Origin: Epithemia pelagica
Lineage: Eukaryota > Bacillariophyta > Bacillariophyceae > Surirellales > Surirellaceae
Assembly: GCA_946965045.2 (NCBI GenBank)
Contig: OX337228.1
Location: 1,798,001 to 1,862,000 of the forward strand
Length of the DNA: 64,000 bases
Direction of reading: 5' to 3'
Position numbers and translations under genes: made by a program
Notes under the pieces: generated by a model
Told to the model about the DNA's origin: nothing
The model's database searches: none
The model's input: the letters and a program-made list of their open reading frames with translations, nothing else
Shown: positions 1-9,394 of the stretch, in pieces
Layout of the letters: every line of letters begins with the position of its first letter
Position numbering within the stretch: the first letter of the stretch is position 1

Positions 1-479
1 TCTAGAACTCTAGGAGGACCTCGCACTACAGAGCACCTATATATAAAGCGATAGGAATGCGACTCAATGAGGGAGAATTTCTCGAGACACGCATTCCCAA
101 AGATTCCCATTCTCTACATTGAAGAATCTGTGTGTGTCACACACGCAACGTTCTCGTAGAACATCACGCACATCACTGCGTTCTCCTTCACATCATTCTC
201 GTCTCTCTTGTCAATTCGGCAACGACGACAATCAAGTCACAACCTTGGTAGTCTTTCCAACAAGCCACTCTTTCTATCAATCAATCCAACAAGTTTGCCC
301 CTCGACACTTTTCTCCAGAGGCCATTCCTTTTTTCCACTACAAACAAACGAACACGAGCCCATTCTTCCCAACATCGTGCCTCTTCTTGTCGACAATAAT
401 TCCCAGACGTGTCGTGTCGATTTCATCCCTCATTGTCCACAGAGCAGTCAATCATCTTGGCATCTTTATCCCTACTATC
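1..479. other. 5' region upstream of the URC1-like gene
   Basis: No convincing gene is seen here. A TATA-like stretch lies at 38-48, and the rest is pyrimidine- and CA-rich, as in diatom leaders. A reading frame open from 387 joins in frame to the start chosen at 480, so translation could begin further upstream. Confidence 0.4.
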
Positions 480-2457
480 ATGGTTCCCGCCCTTACTTTA
501 CCACCAGCCAAATCCACGACCACCGGTTCCACTACAACGACGACAATAACAGCAACAAACGGCACAAGCAGCAAAAGTGGCATGAAGCGCGATGCCGGTG
601 AATCCATTTCAGGATTGTCCCCCGTCTTGGGTCCCAAGAAAACCAAGACGGATCATTTGGGTGGGTGAAATGTCCTAGTGTCTTGCAAAATGTGTTTTTT
701 GGTTGTCTCACACGTGTCTCATCATTTGCTGTTCCATGTCGGGTGCGCTTCTCTGTGATGGGTCATTTTGACGGCCAAACAACGGTCGATTGATTCATCT
801 TACTTAATTGCTTACGAACTTGCTTCATTTCGATGGAGGTAGAAGAGGACGGTATCCCCGTTCCTGAAATTAGCAGGTTGGTTCATGTTCGTTTGGTTAT
901 GGTGATGTCTTGTTGTTTTACTGATTGATGCATCTGTGGTCTCACGTTGGTTGTTTGGCGTTTTCCTCTGTTTGCTGATCATGTGTGTCTCTCAGTGGAA
1001 ACAATCACATTGCCTTGACTTCACATCCGGATGCGTTTGGTGTCGATCCTGTGCCGATTTCCTGGGGCCATCCCGATCCCAAAATTCGTGGCCCCGTCAT
1101 TTGTACGGTCCGTCATTCCGCGCAACGCAATGCCATTGGGGCCCATTCCGGATCGTATTGTGTCTATACGGGGCTGGCGGTGGCGGCCAACAAGCTCGAT
1201 CCCGACTATGTACCCAATTTACGATTGACGAGCCCCGTATTTCCCATTGGTCCGCATCCGTCCTGGTCCGATCCTCGCAAAATTGGGACGTTGGATCCCT
1301 TTGGACATTTAACGACCGAATGCTATGGAGAGTGGCTGGAAAAGGGGTGGGATATCCGTCCCACCATTGCCGTGACCAAGGCACACATTGATTTACCAGA
1401 GTGTCGAGAGGCGGTCCAAAAGGGACGCATGGTACCAGATGGCAAAATATTAATGCCGTCGGGACAATCCATTGTCTGTAAGGCGGCCATTGAACCGGTC
1501 TGGTACTTGCCAGAAGTGGCCCGTCGCTTTCAAACCACTGAAACCAATTTGCGCTTTTCCATTTTTCGTATGACCAATGGCATGTATCCGGAACTCATTA
1601 CTCGACCGGATATCAAGGTCTTTCTGCCTCCGATTGGTGGTTTGACCATTTATATTTGGGGCGATCCCGATACCATCCCCGACGAAGACATTGAATTGAC
1701 CTGTCGTGTCCACGACGAGTGCAATGGAAGTGATGTGTTTGGGAGTGATATTTGTACCTGTCGACCCTACTTGACGCATGCCATTGAAGAATGCATTGCC
1801 ACGGCGCAACGGGGTGGTTGTGGCATTGTCATTTACTTTCGCAAGGAGGGACGGAGTTTGGGGGAAGTGACCAAGTATCTCGTGTACAATACTCGCAAAC
1901 GACAAAAGGGTGGCGATTCGGCCGATCGGTACTTTTCCTGTACCGAACAAGTCGCGGGGGTTCAAGATACACGATTCCAGGCCCTCATGCCGGATCCCTT
2001 GCACTTTTTAGGTGTCACCAAAATTCATAACTTTATCAGTATGAGTGACATGAAGTACGTGCCTTGTTTGTTCTGTGGTGGGATTGGTTGTTGTTGTTGC
2101 ATCGAGATTGATCCGGGAATACTTGTATGCACCACCTGTTCCATCATGATGTATGCCTCATGTATGTTTCTCTCTCTCTGGCTTGCTTGTTTTGCGTTCT
2201 TGTCGTTTTGCAGATACAATGCCATTGTTTCGACGGGGATCAAGATTGTGAATCGAGTGGAAATTCCGGCCGAATTGGTTCCGGACGATGCCAAGGTGGA
2301 GATTACGGCCAAGGTGTTTCATGGGTACAATGCGGGCAAGGCCTATCAGGGCATTAATGAAGAAGAATTGAAAAAGACCAAGGGTCGGGAATACAATTAC
2401 CAACAACCTGCAGCGTCCGATGAGGAAAAAAAGACTAGAATACTAGGTTTTGCATGA
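480..2457 (+). CDS. URC1-like GTP cyclohydrolase II-family protein (4 exons)
   Basis: Exons are inferred at 480-660, 843-876, 996-2054 and 2214-2457 and give 505 aa. The core contains HDECNGSDVFGSDICTC followed by YFRKEGRSLGE. These match the zinc-binding Cys cluster and the YxRxEGR motif of GTP cyclohydrolase II (RibA). The flanking sequence, with VTKYLVYNTRKR and a long N-terminal extension, resembles the URC1 branch, which acts in uracil catabolism in Lachancea kluyveri, rather than a riboflavin enzyme. No DHBP synthase domain is fused to it. The N-terminus is low-complexity (poly-Thr). The last intron (2055-2213, 159 nt) is a multiple of three without in-frame stops, and splicing restores MKYNAIVSTG. 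The 34-nt second exon is the least certain boundary. Family membership is strong; the exact substrate is inferred. Confidence 0.8.
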
Positions 2458-2729
2458 TCCCTCACACATAGTGCTGAGAGTGCTCCCGCACTGGATACTG
2501 GATATGAAACCGTACTTGATAGAGGTTCCTACTTCCAGCATCGATAGAATATGGTTGCGTGATACGCAGTTGGAAAGAAACTACGTACAAGCCATTAGTA
2601 CCTAGTACAGTTCAAGAAGAAACAAAAGAGTTTCTTCTTCTATGCTTTGTCCTTTCATCACATCTGGAAACTGAGTGGGACCACATGAGGCATCGACAAG
2701 AGGGATTCTAAGGATAGCAGAAGTAGTGC

Positions 2730-3682
2730 TTAATAGTAAAGACCACCAACCCATTCGTTGACAATGTCAATCATGTCCTTGCCTTCAATGGCGGTTGCCA
2801 AGACCAAGGTGGTCAAACCCAACATGGCCAAACGTCCGTTCAAAATTTCGGCCTCTTCGGTCAAACCAAACTTAAGGGCAGGCATGTAACCAAAGCCTTC
2901 CTTGTTGCGTTCCATGGTGGCTTCGTAGTTGGGGTGCGAAGGATCAATCAAGAGCGGGTCGCCAAAGGGAAGGGGGCACAAGGTGGCCATGAGCGACAAG
3001 AAGAAAAAGTGAATATTGGCCACCAAGATAATGGCACGTTCGTTGGTGATGGTGGTCTTGCCAGAAATGATGGCCAAGGTTCCCCATGTCTTGAGGTCCA
3101 AGGTCGTTTCCGGATCAGGAATCAAACCATGGCCCTTGCAGTAGGCAGTGGCGCAGATGAAAAACCACCCGACTGCAGTAACAAAAAGCAAACAACAAGT
3201 ACACAGAAAGCAAACAAAAATTCATTCCATGAGACACACCATGTCATTGCATTCTCACTCTACTACATACGCAACACGTACACATGGCATGGCGTCCATT
3301 CCACTTTTCGGCTTGTACCGAAGGACCCCAGCCCCATTTGGCAAAGGCAGGGAATTGCTTTTCCCAGTCAGCGACGGCATCCTCGTAAATTTGGGGATCC
3401 TTCAATTGCTCACTCTGGATGCTGTCGTCATTTCAATCAGAAGTAGTCAAGACATGGAAAATTGGTAAGAAAGGAGACGAACATTGATACAAGGTACCTC
3501 TGCACAAACGCAAAGTTTAACCATCACAACGACAGCAATGCGAAGGGCTTGATGGCGTCCACATCGACAACTACAGCTACGCACCTTGTGACAGATTTAG
3601 TGGCGGCCGGTTTGACCGGTGTAAAGGCCGAAACGGCACCAAGAGTCAAGAGAAGCAAAGCAATCTTTCGGAGCATCACCAT
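2730..3682 (-). CDS. Light-harvesting chlorophyll-binding protein, possibly RedCAP (3 exons)
   Basis: Minus-strand exons at 3528-3682, 3282-3421 and 2730-3172 give 245 aa. The N-terminus MVMLRKIALLLLTLGAVSAF is a signal peptide ending in an ASAF-type site (A19|F20), which routes diatom proteins into the complex plastid. Helix 1 carries EKWNGRHAMFGW, formed across the second intron. Helix 2 is the hydrophobic IVANIHFFFLSLMATLC. Helix 3 carries EEAEILNGRLAMLG. These are the chlorophyll-ligand ExxNGRxAM motifs of the LHC superfamily. The KGHGLIPD segment after helix 1 and the WGWGPSVQAEKWNGRHAM lead-in remind me of red-lineage RedCAP proteins rather than Lhcf antennae, but I cannot confirm the subfamily. 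The protein would sit in the thylakoid membrane. An upstream in-frame Met at 3754 is less likely because it precedes the signal peptide. Confidence 0.85.
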
Positions 3683-3885
3683 GGTGGAAAATTCTTGTTG
3701 TCTTCGTGCGATGGGTTCGATGTTGGTGGGGTGCTTGACCTTGCCTGTCCGCAAAAGATCGGCGCTGCCAAGTTCAAAGTGACGTGTGATGTTTGAAGTT
3801 GAATTTGAATTTCAAAAAAAGTCTCACTCTTTTTCGTTCCGATAGAGCGTTCATTTTTTCGAACAACGGACAACCTGTTTCGACC

Positions 3886-4761
3886 ATGATGACAACCATT
3901 GCTAGATTCAGTCTGTTTGGATTGTTGCTCCTCAATAGTGTTCTCTTAGAAGTGACGGGATTCGTGGGCCATGAGTTCTGGAGAAAAGCACTAAATAGTC
4001 GTAGAACTGTGGCAGAAATGCAACGGCCATCACCGTCCTTGAAAATGGTGGATTCGTCGTCGCTGCCCATACTCCAAGAGATGCAAACGGCGCTGGAACC
4101 GGCTTGGACGCTGGTTCAGGACCAACCATTGGTGGCTGCAGGTGTGGGAGTTGTGGCTGCGGGAGCTTCCCTGTCCCTCTTGAGTCCATCGTCGTCTCTG
4201 GTGAGTCCACCAACCTTGAATACGATTGTCGAGGGTACCTTTTTGCAAGACAAGCCCTTGGAATGTGTCTATCAAGCCACACGCGATGGCTGGTCGGCCC
4301 TCGATTTCCACGAGGCTGTCGATGAACGAGGATCGGCGGTGGTGGTGGTTCAAACCTTTTTGGGAAACAAAGTCTTTGGAGGGCACAATCCGGCCGGATG
4401 GCGATCCACGGACGATTACGTCTTGAGCAGTGCCGCCTTTTTGTGGTGTCTTGGTAGCAACAACAACAAAGTGGTCAAGTTTCCGATTTTGAACTCGGGC
4501 AATGCTGCCATTTTTGATTATGCGACATCGGGTCCTAATTTTGGATCGGTCGATTTGCAAATTGGACCCCCTCGTGCGGCCATCATGGGTGGCTTTGCCG
4601 GACCGGACATGGAAAATGTGGCGGCCAATGCCGGTGATTTACGACAAGCCAAGGTCACACCCGGATTTGCCTATCAATCCAACAATCAATGGCCAGTACG
4701 AGGCAACTGTCGATTGACTCAAGTGCAAGTGTATTGCGCCGCGCGACCGAATCGGAGATAG
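3886..4761 (+). CDS. TLDc-domain protein with signal/plastid presequence
   Basis: This 291-aa reading follows the second Met, at 3886; the frame is open from 3793. MMTTIARFSLFGLLLL starts a signal peptide and VTG|F resembles a plastid cleavage site, so the plastid is likely but unproven. The second half carries TLDc hallmarks in order: RDGWSALDFHEAVDE, then GNKVFGGHNPAGW, then AAFLWCL, then GPNFGSVDLQIG. TLDc domains are linked to oxidative-stress resistance and, in some proteins, V-ATPase binding; their biochemical activity is not settled. The gene has no introns and is head-to-head with the light-harvesting gene, with about 200 bp between the two start codons. A hydrophobic Ala/Gly stretch near residues 79-97 could be a membrane segment. 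Confidence 0.7.
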   Translation: MMTTIARFSLFGLLLLNSVLLEVTGFVGHEFWRKALNSRRTVAEMQRPSPSLKMVDSSSLPILQEMQTALEPAWTLVQDQPLVAAGVGVVAAGASLSLLSPSSSLVSPPTLNTIVEGTFLQDKPLECVYQATRDGWSALDFHEAVDERGSAVVVVQTFLGNKVFGGHNPAGWRSTDDYVLSSAAFLWCLGSNNNKVVKFPILNSGNAAIFDYATSGPNFGSVDLQIGPPRAAIMGGFAGPDMENVAANAGDLRQAKVTPGFAYQSNNQWPVRGNCRLTQVQVYCAARPNRR

Positions 4762-5568
4762 CGCGCGTGAGGAATGCACCCTCTCTGTGTGCACACTGGT
4801 AGGTTTGATGGATGGATGCTTCATTCATGTCTCGATTCAAGCGCACATTCAATGTTTGATACAAACCTGTTTCGATACAAGAAGAACGGATTACTCAAAC
4901 ACGCCTTTTCCTGGAAGATTTTGAAAACCCAATACGCAGCGCATTCCGGTACTAGAGGTAGCACTAAGACTTGACTGTACATGAAACCACCCTGCCTTTC
5001 TCGGGCTTGTGCTTTCTCGTGGCCGCCGAGCTGACTTTTGTTGAGGCATCTTCCGTTCCATCACCTGTCACATCGCCACTGGTGCCTTCTGGTCCTCCAA
5101 TGTCGGACGGAAACTTCCTTGTTTTGTTCGTCATGTTCCTTGTCGTAGGCTGCTGTCGACAATCATCGCCATCATACCCAGCAGCCGACGGAGGTTGGAT
5201 GATTTGATTGCCCATGGTATACCATTCTTTTGACTGTACGCACCATTTCAGGTGTGTCCCAAGTGAAACATGTCGTAATGTGAGAACAGCAGCAGTTCAT
5301 TCCACTCTTCAAATACACATGTACATGATAACCTTGAGTAGGAAGACGGATGCAGATAAGAGTCGAATAGTAGATGAAGATCCCAAAGGATCAGCTCGAA
5401 CGAACCTACCTACCTACCTACCTAGTTTCCCATTAAGGGCTCCCTTCAAAATTTTGGCCCCAATGAAGACAAGATACCTGGCGCCTGACGGGCACGACAG
5501 AAGACAGAACGCCAGGCGGGAGGAAGATTCGTAAGATTTGCTCGCGGCGCACATTATTTTTCCTGGAA
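4762..5568. other. Intergenic region left of the retrotransposon nest
   Basis: No supported gene. It holds a CCTA microsatellite (about 5404-5424) and a polar 83-codon minus-strand frame (4964-5215) that I do not recognise. Confidence 0.5.
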
Positions 5569-5573
5569 CTTCC
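5569..5573. repeat. Target-site duplication of outer element, left copy (CTTCC)
   Basis: CTTCC directly precedes the left LTR and recurs directly after the right LTR at 20695-20699. This is the 5-bp duplication expected from copia integration. Confidence 0.95.
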
Positions 5574-5770
5574 TGATAGAATGCAGTGGGTAACGCAAAC
5601 GGGAAAATTGAAAGATTATAAGATCTTACTGTCTATGAGATCCTCGGACGATGTCAGCCCAACTGACTTTCTTGGTTTGGGTCTTTGGTCGTGTCATTGT
5701 TGCTTCGTGACTGGTTGTGCGACCACGCCGGGCGACTTCGTCCTTGTCCATCACTTTGTCAATTCCAACA
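5574..5770 (-). repeat. 3' LTR of outer element
   Basis: 197 bp, matching 20498-20694. The end of the pol frame (to 5623-5626) runs into this LTR, so about 48 C-terminal residues are LTR-encoded. Confidence 0.95.
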
Positions 5771-6156
5771 CCCCCCACTCCAGCAAGCTCGGGTACGAGA
5801 ATGTCCCGGAGTTCACGGAAATGACTCACGTCACGATGTTCCTTCGTGAGCAGGTCGGCAGGATTTACGTTGCCGGGTATGTGGTAGACGGCAACTTCGC
5901 GGGCTTGGATGGCATCTCGGATGGCGACTTGGCGCATGTTCAAGTGACGGAGGCGCTTGGTGATAGCCCCTGTACCACTCCAATCAACAGACCCTTTATT
6001 GTCGTTGTATAGTGGAATGGGTTGGTGCGTATCTGCAACACCCAACTCGTTCATAAGGTAAACCAAGTGTTGTGCTTCCTTTGTCGCCAAGTCCATTGAC
6101 TTGATTTCCGCTTCACACGAGCTACGGCTACACCGTTCCTCGCGTTCCACCTTCCA
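5626..6156 (-). pseudogene. Outer element RNase H C-terminal part, downstream of an amber stop
   Basis: This continues in frame from the upstream pol segment after a single TAG at 6157-6159. The expected copia motif is GGPI-aromatic-W-K; here it reads GGPI-stop-WK. It carries SSCEAEIKSMDLATKEAQHL, YNDNKGSVDW and HIPGNVNPADLLTKEH, the later RNase H motifs, including the acidic residues and the ADLLTK tail of copia elements. The final residues are encoded inside the LTR and are Lys/Arg-rich. The break most simply reflects one substitution in a Tyr codon. Confidence 0.85.
5771..5781 (-). other. Polypurine tract of outer element
   Basis: On the minus strand GGAGTGGGGGG directly abuts the 3' LTR, as expected for the plus-strand DNA primer. 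Confidence 0.7.
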
Positions 6157-8636
6157 CTAAATCGGACCACCACTCCGGATGAGTAGGGCGCCTTGCAAGG
6201 ATTTGCATTCATCGTCACTAACGGTCCTCGTTTCCTCGCCTTCGGGGAGAGGACGGGAGGCGTCTTGGGGTCCCCAGTTTGAATCGGTATAGGTGCTACT
6301 ACCGTCGTGATCGGGAGGTGGGACCTTGTTCGGCCATGAGATGTAACCGTGAATAAGATTGTCTGCTGGGTTTTCCATGAAGGCGATACCGTTTTCGGTG
6401 GTTCCGCGTAAGTACCGAAGAACGTGTTTGGCGGCCTCCATATGACCGGGACTCGGATTTGTGATATGTCGACTGAGGAGTTTATGGGCCACAGCGATAT
6501 CTGGTCTAGTGCTGATGGACAGCCACGTTAGACCCCCCATAAGGGAACGATAAGAGGATGTTAGAGGGTTGTTTTCGGCCGTCGTCGTGGCCGTAGGGAT
6601 GCGATCAATGGGGAGACCAGAACGGTACGGACTGGTGGCTGGTGTACATTCGTCCATATTGAATTTGGTCAGAAGTTGCTCGGTGAAGCCGGGTTGGGAA
6701 ACATGTAGGCAAAGCCCCCCACTGGCGGTACGTGTCCATTGATAGCGGCACCCCAAGAAATAGGTGACCGGTCCCATGAAATCCACGGTGAGGATCTTTC
6801 CAAGGGCGGTCTCGAACCATTTCTCACTCTCAGCCTCGCGACTAAAATAGATAAAGTCATCCACATAGACGCCCACGTAAATAGGAGGCCCATCCTCTCG
6901 CGCCTTACCGACAAGTACACATGGGTCATTTGCGCAGCGTACAAAACCCAGGTCGTTCGTGAGGACTTCAACAAATTTATCGTACCAGTGGCGAGGGCTA
7001 CGGCGAAGCCCGTATAAAGTCTTCTTCAATCGCCAGTATGTGCCAGGTTTGCTGAGCGGGCATCCTTTGGGTGGTTGGCAAATCACTATTTCGTCTTCGG
7101 ATAACTCAGGCTGGCAGAATGCATTCTTGCAATCTCCTTGCTTGGCCACTCGCCCCATTGCCACAGCCATCGATAGCAGCAGCCGACAGCTGGTTGATTG
7201 TAGTACTGGTGCATAACGGTCGGCGTTGGTCCACACTCTTTCCTCGAGATTCCCTAGAACAACGATTCGGCTCTTGGCTCGGTATGGGTTGCCCATTTCA
7301 TCGGGCTTGATAGTAAAAATATTCATCGTCGGTATGGCGGTGAACCCAGCCTCCTTATATCGGGCGTAGGTGGCCGCATCAATCTCATCGAACACATCCA
7401 TTCCACACAAACTCCCATGTTCCTCTCCGTATGCACCTGTCCAAATTCCGTTATCATTCGCACTGAGAGTGGGCAGACTCATCAACGAGGCGGGAGCTTT
7501 CTTACAATCGAGTCCACTGGCCGACACGAATCTTCCAGAGGCCCCCTTCTGTTGGCTCAACGTCCATCCAGGAATCATGGTACCCAACTGTAGCCTTTCA
7601 CGGTAATCTTGTGGCAGGTTGGATAGCGATAACACGAGTCGTTGATTGTTGTCGAGGGCGTCTCGGCTAACAAATTCCCATTCTCCAAACGGGTCGAGAC
7701 GCAGTTCTCCCTGTACATAACCATGTTCGTCCACTTGTATCGTCACCGCTTCACCGTCTCGTAGCCACGATGGTCGTAACGGATCGTTGTCAGATGGCTG
7801 TGCTTCTGTTGTAGGAGCATCAATCGAAGCGGTAGTAGACTCGGCAATTGGACGACCTAGTTTCAGGTCATTGACCCCCCAAACGGAGTCGCTGGAAATC
7901 TCCACAGGGTCGTCGGATGCAGGATCGGTAGGTTTGATCTTATAAGTCGCAGTGGTAGCCGTTGGGACTTGGAGAACGTCGCCTTGGTGTCGTGTATGGG
8001 TACCAGGGGATCGCCAGTAGACTGGGGTTCCTGGCGGGTAAATTGCTTTTGCTTCACTGTCACGAGCCCACAACGAAAGTTGCAGTCCCCCATCGTACAC
8101 CTGGGAAGGGAAAGCATCCTGGACGCTCCGGTCGGAGTCAAGAGAGTAGTCGGACGACACCGAAAAGGCACGGAGATCCGGATTGTAGAAAACAAGGCCA
8201 TTACAGAAGTCACTGCGACCAACGGCAATACCAACAAAACTATGGGCTTCGAAGGACTGGCGAGAACGACGACCATCGGAGGGGCGATGAAAATAACCAA
8301 TCGAACCAAAAGGGAAAAGGACGCGATAGTCGGGTTGGCGAGAATAGAACAATTCAAGCGGAGTGGTCCATGAGGAGGGGGAAGTCTGGACGGGAAGGAG
8401 ATTCATCCGATGGAAAGACTCACGGAGAGCCCAATACCAAAACGAACGGGGAAGCTTGGCTTCCGCAAGAAACGAGCGGGCCATCCGAACACCAGTGCGC
8501 CATGCACGTTCGACCAAACCATTGGATGACTGTCGCCGAGGAGCGGCAGACCGAACCACAATGCGGAGACTCTTGAGAAACCCAGCCATACTCCCACCAA
8601 GGAACCGACTGTCGAAGTCGCACTGAACGGTCTTAG
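6157..8636 (-). pseudogene. Outer element pol: integrase C-terminal part, reverse transcriptase, RNase H start
   Basis: This is the C-terminal portion of the split polyprotein. The reading begins at the target duplication; a Met-initiated frame upstream lies in the inner LTR and is incidental. It opens with the second integrase acidic residue (QCDFDSRFLGG) and then the Glu in SSNGLVERAWRTGVRMARSF. A Gly/Pro linker region follows, then reverse transcriptase with CKNAFCQPELSE, LYGLRRSPRHWYDKF and YVDDFIYFSREAES (YVDD near 6855-6869). The C-terminal tether and RNase H start contain TRPDIAVAHKLLSRH and YTDSNWG. The frame ends at the amber codon after GGPI. There are no frameshifts in about 820 codons, so the copy is young. 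Confidence 0.9.
8632..8636. repeat. Target-site duplication of inner element, left copy (CTTAG)
   Basis: CTTAG precedes the left LTR and is repeated at 16957-16961 after the right LTR. Confidence 0.95.
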
Positions 8637-9394
8637 TGATAAACTTCTCTCGATTCAACAGGGGTTAGACAGATAGGTAGGATAGGTAAAAGGCTCGCTG
8701 AGCCGACAATCGAATCACCAACCGATACAACAATCCTCCACGGGTCAGAGAAGAGTTGCAAGTCGAAGTCCGCCGTGGGTGGGGGCAGTCGGTCCACTGA
8801 TAAGAGGTTAGTCTTAAGATGAGTGTTAAAATGGTGATATTAATGATTGTGAGACGATTACTAACTAAGGTGGTTGATGGTGCTGAAGTCCTGGCTCTTG
8901 CATACGGCCATGGATCTGGTGTGATAGGTCCTCACTGGTTGGAGTAGACCGGCATTGGTGTATATTGAATGTATAGGGTGATGGATAACATGTATGGGAT
9001 GCAACAGCTCTTGCTTTGTCGTGGTATAAGTCTTGTCCTGGGCGCGTTGCTGTTTGCATTCTTGGATTTGTGGGAACAGAGATATGGTCTCGCGTGATCG
9101 TGATTCGTGCTTTGATTACATAGACCGTTAGGTCGAATCGTGGATGCGCGTACTCGGATAGTAGAGGCGCGCACTTGATAGTTTTGGGCGCGCACGTGTT
9201 GGGCCATAGTTAATATCCGAGCGGTCGCTGATAACGCGTGCACTGCGAGCATGCCGTGGCCAAATTTATAGTTTCGCGAGCATGCCGACATTCTTTTCTC
9301 CCTTTTAGGAAAATGTCATCGGATGCCATAAAATACTAGCATCATTCGATGAGTTGTAGGTTTCGCCACCTAGTTTTCGGTGAGAATCCTAACA
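8637..9394 (-). repeat. 3' LTR of inner element
   Basis: 758 bp. On the plus strand it starts TGATAAACTTCTC and ends ATCCTAACA. It differs from the 5' LTR by two T/C transitions near 9231-9240 in my reading. Confidence 0.95.

Noticed and set aside
4964-5215. 83-codon minus-strand frame next to the retrotransposon
   Set aside because: Polar and low-complexity, no recognisable motif, and no supporting context; kept only as a note in the intergenic entry.
5404-5424. CCTA repeat as a possible telomere-like or CRISPR-like array
   Set aside because: Only about five units of a simple microsatellite; diatom telomeres are TTAGGG-type and CRISPR arrays do not occur in nuclear genomes.
8637-8658. Met-initiated start MNREKFI for the outer element pol
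   Set aside because: These codons belong to the inner LTR; the same residues open another frame at the other LTR (16220). It is an artefact of the insertion.
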